From NCBI GenBank assembly GCA_947306025.1, contig CAMZFJ010000125.1:1-6130 (forward strand): 6,130 nucleotides of DNA, given 5' to 3'. Below the pieces are notes generated by a model. The model saw nothing but the letters and a program-made list of their open reading frames with translations, made no database searches and was not told where the DNA came from. A program made the position numbers and the translations under genes. Of this stretch, positions 1-5,412 are shown in pieces. Source of the DNA: an uncultured Fibrobacter sp. Lineage in GTDB: Bacteria > Fibrobacterota > Fibrobacteria > Fibrobacterales > Fibrobacteraceae. Numbering within the stretch: position 1 is the first letter of the stretch; each line of letters begins with the position of its first letter.

Positions 1-318
1 CACAGCCGGTCGAGCCGTCGAAAGTTTCGAACTCAGCTCGGACTCCTTCATCTCCTTGCCGTTTCGCCCGACATAAACCATGATTCCCGAATCTTCACGA
101 ACGGAGTCCACCACAAAAGAGACACCCTTTTCGCTCTTGACAGTCTCACCCACTTGCAACACAAAACGTTCAATAGGAGCTTCTTCGGTTCTGTAAATTC
201 GAGCTTGACCGATAGAAGGGAACAAAATCTTGACAGTACGTCCCTGGACTTCAGAAACAATACCAAGTCCCAGGGTGGGCTCGGCTTGGCTAACGTAACG
301 CTGACCAATTTTAAACAT
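1..318 (-). CDS. rapA: RNA polymerase-associated ATPase RapA, N-terminal fragment (runs off left edge)
   Basis: RapA (HepA) is a Swi2/Snf2-type ATPase that binds core RNA polymerase and helps recycle it after termination. Only the first 106 codons are visible; the frame is still open at position 1. The protein begins MFKIGQRYVSQ, then LGLGIVSEVQGRTVKILFPS, then IYRTEEAPIERFVLQVGE, and later IMVYVG. As I recall E. coli RapA, this follows its N-terminal RNAP-binding Tudor-like domains block by block (GQRW, [27 protein letters not shown]). The helicase motifs lie outside the window, so the ATPase part is inferred. Three consecutive ATGs (324, 321, 318) precede Phe-Lys; the AGGGG at 327-331 sits 8 bases before the ATG at 318, which I chose, though 321 is also possible. 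It is divergent from the GYF_2-RDD gene. It could also be a RapA-like helicase with a different C-terminus. Confidence 0.87.
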   Translation of the reverse strand, partial: MFKIGQRYVSQAEPTLGLGIVSEVQGRTVKILFPSIGQARIYRTEEAPIERFVLQVGETVKSEKGVSFVVDSVREDSGIMVYVGRNGKEMKESELSSKLSTARPAV

Positions 319-390
319 CATCATAACCCCTAAATTTACAATTTTTTCAAAATTTCGGCTTGCGAACTTTTTACTAAATTATTCCACAAC
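319..390. promoter_or_regulatory. Divergent promoter region between rapA and the GYF_2-RDD gene
   Basis: This is the only non-coding DNA between two divergent genes, so both promoters should lie here or overlap the start of the opposite gene. It is very AT-rich, with two AAATTT blocks and a run of six T. I could not pick a convincing -35/-10 pair for either direction. A TACTAAATT element at 372-380 is a possible -10 for the rightward gene, which would place the transcript start very near its ATG. The role is inferred from gene orientation. Confidence 0.45.
327..331 (-). promoter_or_regulatory. Shine-Dalgarno site of rapA before a triple ATG
   Basis: Read on the minus strand, AGGGG is followed by TT and three in-frame ATG codons. 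The gaps from the G-run to the three ATGs are 2, 5 and 8 bases. The first is too close for normal initiation, so the protein probably starts at the second or third ATG. Confidence 0.6.
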
Positions 391-1167
391 ATGAAATGGT
401 TTTATATCGACACTTCAATCACTGACGGGGACAGGCGTCAAGGCCCTTTCTCTATCGACGAAATCAGGAATTTTGTCAACGAAGGCAAAATAAAAGAAGA
501 AACACTTGTTTGGCACAGCGGTGAAACAAATTGGAAGGCTTGGAAGGACTATCCCGAAGCAACCGAGACCCCGGAACCCACTGAAGAAGAACTTCTAAAG
601 CAGACTATCGAGACTTTACTCCAAAGCAGAATTACTCGCAAGCGCTACGCAGGCTTTTTTGTACGTGCGAACGCCTTTATTATAGATAACATAATTCTAT
701 CTATAATCGGAGCCATTTTCCTTTATGTCATGAGCCTTGCAGGACTGATTGACATAAACGCCGTTACCGAAATTGTAAAACAGTACATCGAAGACCCGGC
801 ATCATCAGACATCGTTTCCAATGCGCTCAAGCTCCCCGGAATGCAAACGTTCTTTACGATTTGGAGTCTCGTCCAAGCGGCTTACTTTATCGTATTCCAC
901 GCCGTTTGGGGAGCGACACCGGGCAAAAAGCTATTCCGCATTCATGTAGAAATGGCTGACGGCGAAAAGCTCACGTGGGCATTTTCGATGTTCCGCTTTA
1001 TAGCAAGCATAGTAACGCAAGCGACTTTGTATTTTTATGGTCTGGGCTACCTCATTGTCCTCATCGATTCGCAAAAGAGGGCTTTGCACGATTATATCGC
1101 AAGAACACGCGTTGTCCACGACCCAATCGAACAAAAGAACAGCAAAGAGATTAATAAAGAGGTTTAG
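391..1167 (+). CDS. GYF_2 domain-RDD family membrane protein, function unknown
   Basis: A 258-residue protein with two recognisable parts. Residues 3-52 form a GYF_2 (DUF4339) domain: MKWFYI at the start, GPFS at 18-21, then TLVWHSGETNWKAW at 38-51, the usual pattern of this small putative peptide-binding fold. Residues 84-243 are an RDD domain: VRANAFIID (Arg92, Asp99) opens the first membrane helix (about 96-117), further helices lie near 154-175 and 202-225, a GATPGKKLFRI loop follows helix 2, and LIDSQKRALHDYIARTRVV closes it. RDD proteins are inner-membrane proteins; some have been linked to ion transport, but no substrate can be read here. The GYF_2 part is presumably cytoplasmic. The start is fixed because the GYF_2 domain begins at the first residue, although no Shine-Dalgarno is visible. 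The gene ends 5 bases before murA, implying one transcript. Its base composition is more AT-rich than murA's. Confidence 0.88.
   Translation: MKWFYIDTSITDGDRRQGPFSIDEIRNFVNEGKIKEETLVWHSGETNWKAWKDYPEATETPEPTEEELLKQTIETLLQSRITRKRYAGFFVRANAFIIDNIILSIIGAIFLYVMSLAGLIDINAVTEIVKQYIEDPASSDIVSNALKLPGMQTFFTIWSLVQAAYFIVFHAVWGATPGKKLFRIHVEMADGEKLTWAFSMFRFIASIVTQATLYFYGLGYLIVLIDSQKRALHDYIARTRVVHDPIEQKNSKEINKEV
679..707. repeat. Perfect 10-bp inverted repeat inside the RDD gene
   Basis: ATTATAGATA at 679-688 and its exact reverse complement TATCTATAAT at 698-707 flank a 9-base loop. It falls in codons for the first membrane helix (IIDNIILSII). It could form an AU-rich hairpin in the mRNA or be a dyad binding site, but repeated Ile codons in an AT-rich stretch may explain it. 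Confidence 0.5.
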
Positions 1168-1172
1168 TTTAT

Positions 1173-2450
1173 ATGGATCAATTTATCGTTCCGCAAGTAA
1201 AAGCACCTGTCAATGGTGAAGTCGAAATTTCCGGTGCAAAGAACGCTGTACTTGCAGTTATGGCCGCAGCGCTCCTCGCCGATGGCGTTTCCGAAATCGC
1301 AAACGTTCCGCACTTGAAAGACATGAAGACCATGTCCGATGTGCTCCGCGTTATCGGTTGCCACATCAACGGCGGAAGCCATACTCTAAAAATCGACACT
1401 CGCGGCGTAGACCATTTGGAAGCCCCGTACGAACTCGTGAAGACCATGCGCGCAAGCTTCTATGTGCTCGGCCCGCTCGTTGCCCGTTTCGGACGCTGCC
1501 GCGTTTCGCTCCCCGGCGGATGCGCCTGGGGCCCGCGCCCTGTGGACCTTCACCTTAAAGGTCTCGAAGCACTCGGCGCCAAAATTACCGTCACGCACGG
1601 TTACGTCGAAGCCACCTGCGAAGGCAGACTCCCCGGCGGCAACTTCAATTTCCCGATTTCTAGCGTCGGTGCCACAGTCAACGTGCTCATGGCAGCAACA
1701 CTTGCCAAGGGCGTGAGCGTCTTGCAGAACGCCGCACTTGAACCCGAAATCGACAACCTCATCGACTTTCTTACCAACATGGGCGCCAAAATCCAGGGCC
1801 GCGGAACGCGCACCCTCACCGTTCAAGGCGTTGAATCCCTCCGCCCGGGCACTGGTATCACCATCCCCGACCGCATTGAAGCAGGCACGTTCCTCTGTGC
1901 CGCCGCCATCACGCGCGGCCGCGTGAAAGTCACGCACATCATCCCGGAACATATCGCCTCGACGCTCGACGCCTTCCGCGAAATAGGTTGCAAAGTGAAT
2001 GTCGGTGCAGACTGGGCCGAAGTGGATGCCCGCCAGCAAGAACTCAAGCCGATGAGCCTCATGACGCTCCCGTTCCCGGGATTCCCGACCGATATGCAGG
2101 CCCCGTTCATGGCAACGCTTCTTTCCATTCCGGGCAACAGCCTCGTGCAAGACACCGTCTATAACGACCGCTTCAAGCACGTCGCCGAACTCGAACGCCT
2201 TGGTGCATCCATCCAGCTGAACGGCAACACCGCCACCATCAAAGGCGGCCTCCCGCTCGAAGGTGCCGACATCATGGGTTCCGACCTCCGCGCGAGCGCC
2301 GCTCTCGTGCTCGCAGGCCTCATTGCCGAAGGCGAAACGACCATCAGCCGCATTTACCACCTTGACCGTGGCTATGAAGATTTCGAAGCCAAGATGGCAA
2401 AGATCGGCGCCACCGTCAAGCGCTTCAACCCCGACGCCCGCGACGAATAA
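1173..2450 (+). CDS. murA: UDP-N-acetylglucosamine 1-carboxyvinyltransferase (MurA)
   Basis: MurA transfers the enolpyruvyl group of phosphoenolpyruvate to the 3'-OH of UDP-GlcNAc in the cytoplasm, the first committed step of peptidoglycan precursor synthesis. The 425 residues match the family (E. coli 419). The EPSP-synthase-type fold is covered end to end. Residues matching E. coli catalytic and substrate-binding positions are all present: Lys23-Asn24 (GAKNA), Arg93 (RASFYVLGP), Cys117 in PGGCAWGPRPVDLH, Arg122, Asp307 in FPTDMQ, Arg373 in DLRASAALVLAG, and Arg399 in IYHLDRGYE. Cys117 is the residue fosfomycin alkylates; with Cys rather than Asp the enzyme is expected to be sensitive. AAAGAGG at 1156-1162, inside the end of the upstream gene, is its ribosome binding site, 10 bases before the ATG. 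The gene is richer in G+C than its upstream partner. A terminator follows. Confidence 0.98.
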   Translation: MDQFIVPQVKAPVNGEVEISGAKNAVLAVMAAALLADGVSEIANVPHLKDMKTMSDVLRVIGCHINGGSHTLKIDTRGVDHLEAPYELVKTMRASFYVLGPLVARFGRCRVSLPGGCAWGPRPVDLHLKGLEALGAKITVTHGYVEATCEGRLPGGNFNFPISSVGATVNVLMAATLAKGVSVLQNAALEPEIDNLIDFLTNMGAKIQGRGTRTLTVQGVESLRPGTGITIPDRIEAGTFLCAAAITRGRVKVTHIIPEHIASTLDAFREIGCKVNVGADWAEVDARQQELKPMSLMTLPFPGFPTDMQAPFMATLLSIPGNSLVQDTVYNDRFKHVAELERLGASIQLNGNTATIKGGLPLEGADIMGSDLRASAALVLAGLIAEGETTISRIYHLDRGYEDFEAKMAKIGATVKRFNPDARDE

Positions 2451-2456
2451 AAATTT

Positions 2457-2494
2457 GTCACCCTGGAGGAGCCGCTAGGCGAACGATAGAGTCC
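2457..2494. repeat. Short intergenic repeat, copy 1 (degenerate)
   Basis: The stretch starts GTCACCCTGGAGGAG and ends CGATAGAGTCCA. Its outer parts resemble copy 2 on the far side of the terminator (TCACCCTG ... GGGTCCA). ACCCT and AGAGT at its ends would pair with one mismatch, and GCC-gcta-GGC at 2471-2480 forms a small inner stem. It sits just after the murA stop. I infer a dispersed intergenic repeat family; genome-wide copy number cannot be seen here. Confidence 0.45.
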
Positions 2495-2506
2495 AAACAA
2501 TTACAC

Positions 2507-2537
2507 AAAAAGCCGGCTTCATCAAGCCGGCTTTTTT
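2507..2537. terminator. Bidirectional rho-independent terminator between murA and the tol-pal operon
   Basis: AAGCCGGCTT at 2510-2519 and again at 2524-2533 (each half is self-complementary) pair around a CATC loop. The stem is flanked by an A-run on the left (2507-2511) and a T-run on the right (2532-2537). On either strand this gives a GC-rich hairpin followed by a U-tract, so it should end murA transcripts rightward and cpoB transcripts leftward. Confidence 0.93.
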
Positions 2538-2551
2538 ATTTCTCCACCTCA

Positions 2552-2577
2552 TCACCCTGAACGAAGTGAAGGGTCCA
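2552..2577. repeat. Short intergenic repeat, copy 2 (hairpin-forming)
   Basis: This copy begins TCACCCTGAACGAAG and ends AAGGGTCCA. ACCCT (2554-2558) pairs with AGGGT (2570-2574); inside, GA faces GA (possible tandem sheared G-A pairs), then AC-GAA-GT closes the loop. It lies between the cpoB stop and the terminator, so it would be in the 3' end of the tol-pal mRNA. It resembles short palindromic repeats scattered between genes in many bacteria; that reading is inference. Confidence 0.5.
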
Positions 2578-2598
2578 GTTATTTTTCCTATTACGAAA

Positions 2599-3459
2599 CT
2601 ATCGCATCTGTTCGCGGCAAACTTGTTCTGCCGTGCGCCCGTCCGCAGACCTAAAATCAAGCATCGCCTGCAATTGCAATGCAGCCTGCTCCAATTCCGG
2701 CGTCGAAGCACAAGTATTGCTCGAAATAATTTTCTGCAAGTAGTGCTTCTGGCGTTCCAAATCGCATTCCTTACCATAAATCGAAGCGAGCTTAAACATT
2801 CCGGCGCAAGCCTTCAACCCTTGCGGATTTGAATCAACAAGATTCGTCAAAAGCGTTTTGGCCTTTGCGGCCTGATTCGCTTCGATCAAGCAAAGTGACA
2901 TCCAGTAAAGAGCACCTTCGGCCATTTCGCCTTTCTTTACAAGTTCATAAACCTGCTTAAAGCCGTTGTATGCCAGTTTGTATTCACCACGATGGTAGTC
3001 CGAATGAGCAGCATTGAACATCGTCTCGGCTTCTACCATTTTTGCGGCATCCGCATCGGATTCCATGACAGCGCTAGAGACGCCGTTATTCACGACAACC
3101 TTCTTCGCCAAAATCTTGTCAGACTTGCCCAAGAGCAAATCCAAGCGGTAAATGATTTCTTCTTGACGGGTATCGCGACGGACCGATTCTTCGCTCATGC
3201 GTTTCGAAAGGAGCGTCACTTCGGCCTGCAAGCGTTTCTGCGCCACCGCAGCCGCATCCAACTGAGACTTAACGCTATCCAGCTGCACTCGGAGCGAATC
3301 ATTCTCTGCCGAAAGTGCCTTATAGGCCGAATCATTCTTGACCATAATTTCATCGCCAACGGCTTTCATTTCTTTTGTTCGCAGTATCGTAATACTGCTA
3401 CACCCCGAAAGCATTAACGAGGCAAAAACAACTCCCAAAGAGATAAACTTCAAATTCAT
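2599..3459 (-). CDS. cpoB: Tol-Pal associated lipoprotein, CpoB/YbgF-like (coiled coil plus TPR)
   Basis: A 286-residue exported protein in the position where cpoB (ybgF) normally ends the tol-pal operon. In E. coli CpoB binds TolA and PBP1B and coordinates outer-membrane constriction with septal wall synthesis. Residues 1-19 form a signal peptide ending in the lipobox LSGC with Cys20; Ser at +2 and +3 fits outer-membrane sorting, since no inner-membrane-retention Asp is present. Residues 30-115 are charged and heptad-like, a predicted coiled coil. Residues 143-265 are TPR-like, with the family phrases AHSDYHRGEYKLAYNGF, EGALYW and KHYLQKII. E. coli CpoB is a soluble periplasmic protein, so the lipid anchor is a difference. 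GGGAG at 3466-3470 lies 6 bases before the ATG and overlaps the pal stop region; the gap to pal is 10 bases. Sequence similarity is moderate, and the name rests partly on context. Confidence 0.82.
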   Translation of the reverse strand: MNLKFISLGVVFASLMLSGCSSITILRTKEMKAVGDEIMVKNDSAYKALSAENDSLRVQLDSVKSQLDAAAVAQKRLQAEVTLLSKRMSEESVRRDTRQEEIIYRLDLLLGKSDKILAKKVVVNNGVSSAVMESDADAAKMVEAETMFNAAHSDYHRGEYKLAYNGFKQVYELVKKGEMAEGALYWMSLCLIEANQAAKAKTLLTNLVDSNPQGLKACAGMFKLASIYGKECDLERQKHYLQKIISSNTCASTPELEQAALQLQAMLDFRSADGRTAEQVCREQMR

Positions 3460-3469
3460 GATTCACTCC

Positions 3470-4051
3470 CTACTCATTATTGGCGATAGATACGCGGAAA
3501 TGGGCTCTACGGTTTTTGGAATAAGCGGATTCATCGGAACCCAAAACCTTCGGGCGTTCTTTTCCATAGCTTACCGACATAAGCCTATTGCCATCTACGC
3601 CATACGCAATCAAGAAATCCCTCACAACAGTCGAGCGGCGAGCCCCCAACGAAATGTTGTAATCTTCGGTGCCGCGAGCATCAGTATGCCCTTCAACCGT
3701 CACGATAAAGCGAGTCTCGTTAACCAAGATTTCTGCTACTTGCGCAAGCAAACGCTTCGCGTTTTCCGTCAAGTCGGAGCGGTCATAATCGAAGTACACA
3801 TCTTCGACCATAATGCGGTTGATTATTTCTTCCAAACGCGCACGTTCAGCTTCGAGGCGTTCCGCTTCCAAGCGAGCCAAAGAATCAGCACTCAGCGTAT
3901 CCGCAATAAGCGCATCGAGATTCAACGAGGAATCCACAGGAGCTTCAGCCGTTTTCGGTTGAGGATCCGTCTCCGGCTTTTCCTTGCTGCATCCCCAAGC
4001 AAACAGGGCTACAGCAGTTCCCATCAAAGCGACTTTAAAAAACTTACCCAT
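3470..4051 (-). CDS. pal: Peptidoglycan-associated lipoprotein Pal
   Basis: Pal is anchored in the outer membrane by an N-terminal lipid and holds peptidoglycan through its OmpA-like domain; TolB binding controls whether it is free to move to the septum. From the ATG at 4051 the protein is 193 residues. Residues 1-20 are a signal peptide and Cys21 the lipidation site (AWGC, a slightly atypical lipobox with Trp at -2); Ser22-Lys23 fits outer-membrane sorting. Residues 24-57 are a linker rich in Pro, Asp and Ala, residues 58-76 a Leu/Glu/Arg helix. The OmpA_C domain covers 82-190, with VYFDYDRSDLT, GHTDARGTEDYNISLGARRS, SYGKERP and YSKNRRAHF. Asp124 and Arg139 align with the pair known to grip diaminopimelate in OmpA-like domains. 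A GTG at 4060 opens a slightly longer frame, but it lies within the Shine-Dalgarno, so I rejected it. tolB ends 18 bases upstream. Confidence 0.96.
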   Translation of the reverse strand: MGKFFKVALMGTAVALFAWGCSKEKPETDPQPKTAEAPVDSSLNLDALIADTLSADSLARLEAERLEAERARLEEIINRIMVEDVYFDYDRSDLTENAKRLLAQVAEILVNETRFIVTVEGHTDARGTEDYNISLGARRSTVVRDFLIAYGVDGNRLMSVSYGKERPKVLGSDESAYSKNRRAHFRVSIANNE

Positions 4052-4059
4052 CTTTAGCA

Positions 4060-4066
4060 CTCCTCT
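4060..4066 (-). promoter_or_regulatory. Shine-Dalgarno site of pal, decides the start
   Basis: AGAGGAG on the minus strand lies 8 bases before the ATG at 4051. The upstream GTG at 4060 shares its first base with this site and cannot be initiated from it, so the ATG is the start. Confidence 0.8.
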
Positions 4067-4069
4067 ATT

Positions 4070-5341
4070 TTACTTTTTCTCATCAAAAAACCAAGACCAT
4101 GTCGGCGAAGTATTCTCGCTACCATTCGTAATGCGAGTCACGCCACTACCATCTTTACGCATAATATAAATTTGATAATTGCCACCGCGGTCACTAGCAA
4201 ACGCAATCAGCTTGCCATCTGGCGACCAAGACGGATGTTCGTTATTCCCGGCGTTCGAAGTCAACTGGATAATATCGGTCCCATCAAGAGCGCACGTATA
4301 AATGTTCATTTTGCCATCGTCCATGGATGTGTAGACAATGCGGTCGCCTTCCGGGGACCAACTGGCACGTTCGTTGTAATGGCCCATATATGTAATGCGC
4401 CTTACGTCTGAACCGTCCTTGCCAACAGCGTACACTTGCGGAGAACCGCCACGATCGCTCGTAAACAGCACTTCGCTTGCAAACGGGCTCCAAGAAGGGC
4501 TCACCTGATTTGATTGCAAGTGCAAGAATTTTTGAGCGGAACCGGTCTTGATATCGCCACGATAAATTTCCGTTCTCGCGCCATCCGTCACCGAGAAAAG
4601 GAGTTCGCCAGTCTTCGGGTTCACGGCGGGGCTAAAGGTCTGCTTGTACTGCGTAAAGAGCGGAGTTTCCTTGCCTCCAAACGTAATGGCATAAAGGTTC
4701 GGACGCTGCTTGCGGAAGTTCACATACACGAGTCCCTTATTGCCTTTTTGCCAAACAGGCATCATGTTGATCGAAGAATCACGTGTAATCTGGCGACGCG
4801 AAAAACCGTCATAGTCCGAAATCATCACCTGCTTCATGCCATCGATTTTCGAGACGTACGCAAGCTTTGTTGTAGCAATACCGCGTTCCCCGAACAAGCG
4901 ATAAACGACCTTGTCAAAGAACGAATGAACGGCCTGGCGCACGTCATAAGGCTTTACAGTATAGCTTTCGCCAAGCAACAAATCCTTTGTTTCGGCAGCA
5001 TACAAAAAGCAATCGAGCTTGATTTTTCCATTCGAAAGTTTCGTGGCATTGCCCGTCACGTATTGGCGAGCACGCTTCTTGCTAAAAAGCACCAAGTCAA
5101 ACTTATCCGAAGCAACTGCTTCAAAGCGCCCGGAAAGATTCGCATCTCGCGCTAAGATTAAATGCGGCGCTTCGCTTGTCCACTTGATTTTTCCTTCTTC
5201 TTCAAAAGGCACAACACCGATCGGCATCGTCTGGAAAACAGAAATACCCACATCCACGGCAATCGTGTCAATCGCCGCAAACGAGGGCGCAGCAAGCATC
5301 AACGCTATCGCACAAAAAAACAGTTTCATCTTTTTCATCAT
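4070..5341 (-). CDS. tolB: Tol-Pal system periplasmic propeller protein TolB
   Basis: TolB is the periplasmic partner that switches between Pal and TolA in the Tol-Pal machine. From the ATG at 5341 the protein is 423 residues, close to E. coli (about 430). Residues 1-22 are a signal peptide (MMKKMK, hydrophobic core, cleavage after SFA). Residues 25-155 form the N-terminal alpha/beta domain, including MPIGVVPFEEE near 39-49. Residues 158-420 form the six-bladed propeller, with PD40-type repeats: SPSWSPFASEVLFTSDRGG (281-299), ASWSPEGDRIVYTS (326-339), PSWSPDGKLIAFASDRGG (370-387). The frame continues upstream to a GTG at 5410, but those 23 residues look nothing like a signal peptide and lack a good ribosome site. 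GAGG at 5347-5350 is 5 bases before ATG 5341 and 8 before ATG 5338; either may be used. A 71-base gap separates it from the tolA-like gene. Confidence 0.96.
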   Translation of the reverse strand: MMKKMKLFFCAIALMLAAPSFAAIDTIAVDVGISVFQTMPIGVVPFEEEGKIKWTSEAPHLILARDANLSGRFEAVASDKFDLVLFSKKRARQYVTGNATKLSNGKIKLDCFLYAAETKDLLLGESYTVKPYDVRQAVHSFFDKVVYRLFGERGIATTKLAYVSKIDGMKQVMISDYDGFSRRQITRDSSINMMPVWQKGNKGLVYVNFRKQRPNLYAITFGGKETPLFTQYKQTFSPAVNPKTGELLFSVTDGARTEIYRGDIKTGSAQKFLHLQSNQVSPSWSPFASEVLFTSDRGGSPQVYAVGKDGSDVRRITYMGHYNERASWSPEGDRIVYTSMDDGKMNIYTCALDGTDIIQLTSNAGNNEHPSWSPDGKLIAFASDRGGNYQIYIMRKDGSGVTRITNGSENTSPTWSWFFDEKK

Positions 5342-5346
5342 TAAAA

Positions 5347-5350
5347 CCTC
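5347..5350 (-). promoter_or_regulatory. Shine-Dalgarno site of tolB, decides the start
   Basis: GAGG on the minus strand precedes the ATG-ATG pair at 5341 and 5338 by 5 and 8 bases. It is part of the last of four TGAGGT copies in the leader. Confidence 0.65.
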
Positions 5351-5375
5351 AATTCCAAACTTCTCATACCTCAAA

Positions 5376-5387
5376 GGCGCTTGCGCC
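5376..5387. other. Small GC-rich hairpin in the tolB leader
   Basis: GGCGCTTGCGCC is self-complementary apart from its central TT, allowing a stem of GGCG and CGCC with a 4-base loop. No U-run follows on either strand, so it is not a normal terminator. It could be an mRNA processing or stability element between tolA and tolB. Confidence 0.4.
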
Positions 5388-5412
5388 GACCTCATCCCCC
5401 ACGACCTCACTC

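Larger units (their letters stand above)
5346..5409 (-). repeat. Four TGAGGT hexamers in the tolA-tolB gap
   Basis: On the minus strand TGAGGT occurs at 5404-5409, 5389-5394, 5368-5373 and 5346-5351, with spacings of 15, 21 and 22 bases. The last one carries the tolB Shine-Dalgarno. A short GC-rich hairpin (5376-5387) lies between copies two and three. The cluster takes up most of the 71-base gap; its role is unknown. Confidence 0.6.

Noticed and set aside
48..308. An 86-codon minus-strand frame at the left edge
   Set aside because: It overlaps rapA in another frame; the rapA frame, open to the window edge, matches a known family and this one does not.
1386..2360. A 324-codon open frame on the minus strand inside murA
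   Set aside because: It lies wholly antisense to a clear, full-length murA. Its translation is rich in His, Glu, Arg and Cys with no recognisable domain, typical of a frame kept open by the codon bias of the real gene.
3338..4057. A 239-codon plus-strand open frame across pal and the start of the cpoB-like gene
   Set aside because: It is antisense to two well supported genes; the translation shows no domain and starts in the middle of another coding region.
4514..5155. A 213-codon plus-strand open frame inside tolB
   Set aside because: It is antisense to the TolB propeller and N-terminal domain and has no family resemblance.
5342..5410. N-terminal extension of TolB from GTG 5410, or a separate leader peptide
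   Set aside because: The added residues are charged and unlike a signal peptide, and they would bury the real signal sequence that begins at MMKKMK. No ribosome site of comparable quality precedes the GTG.
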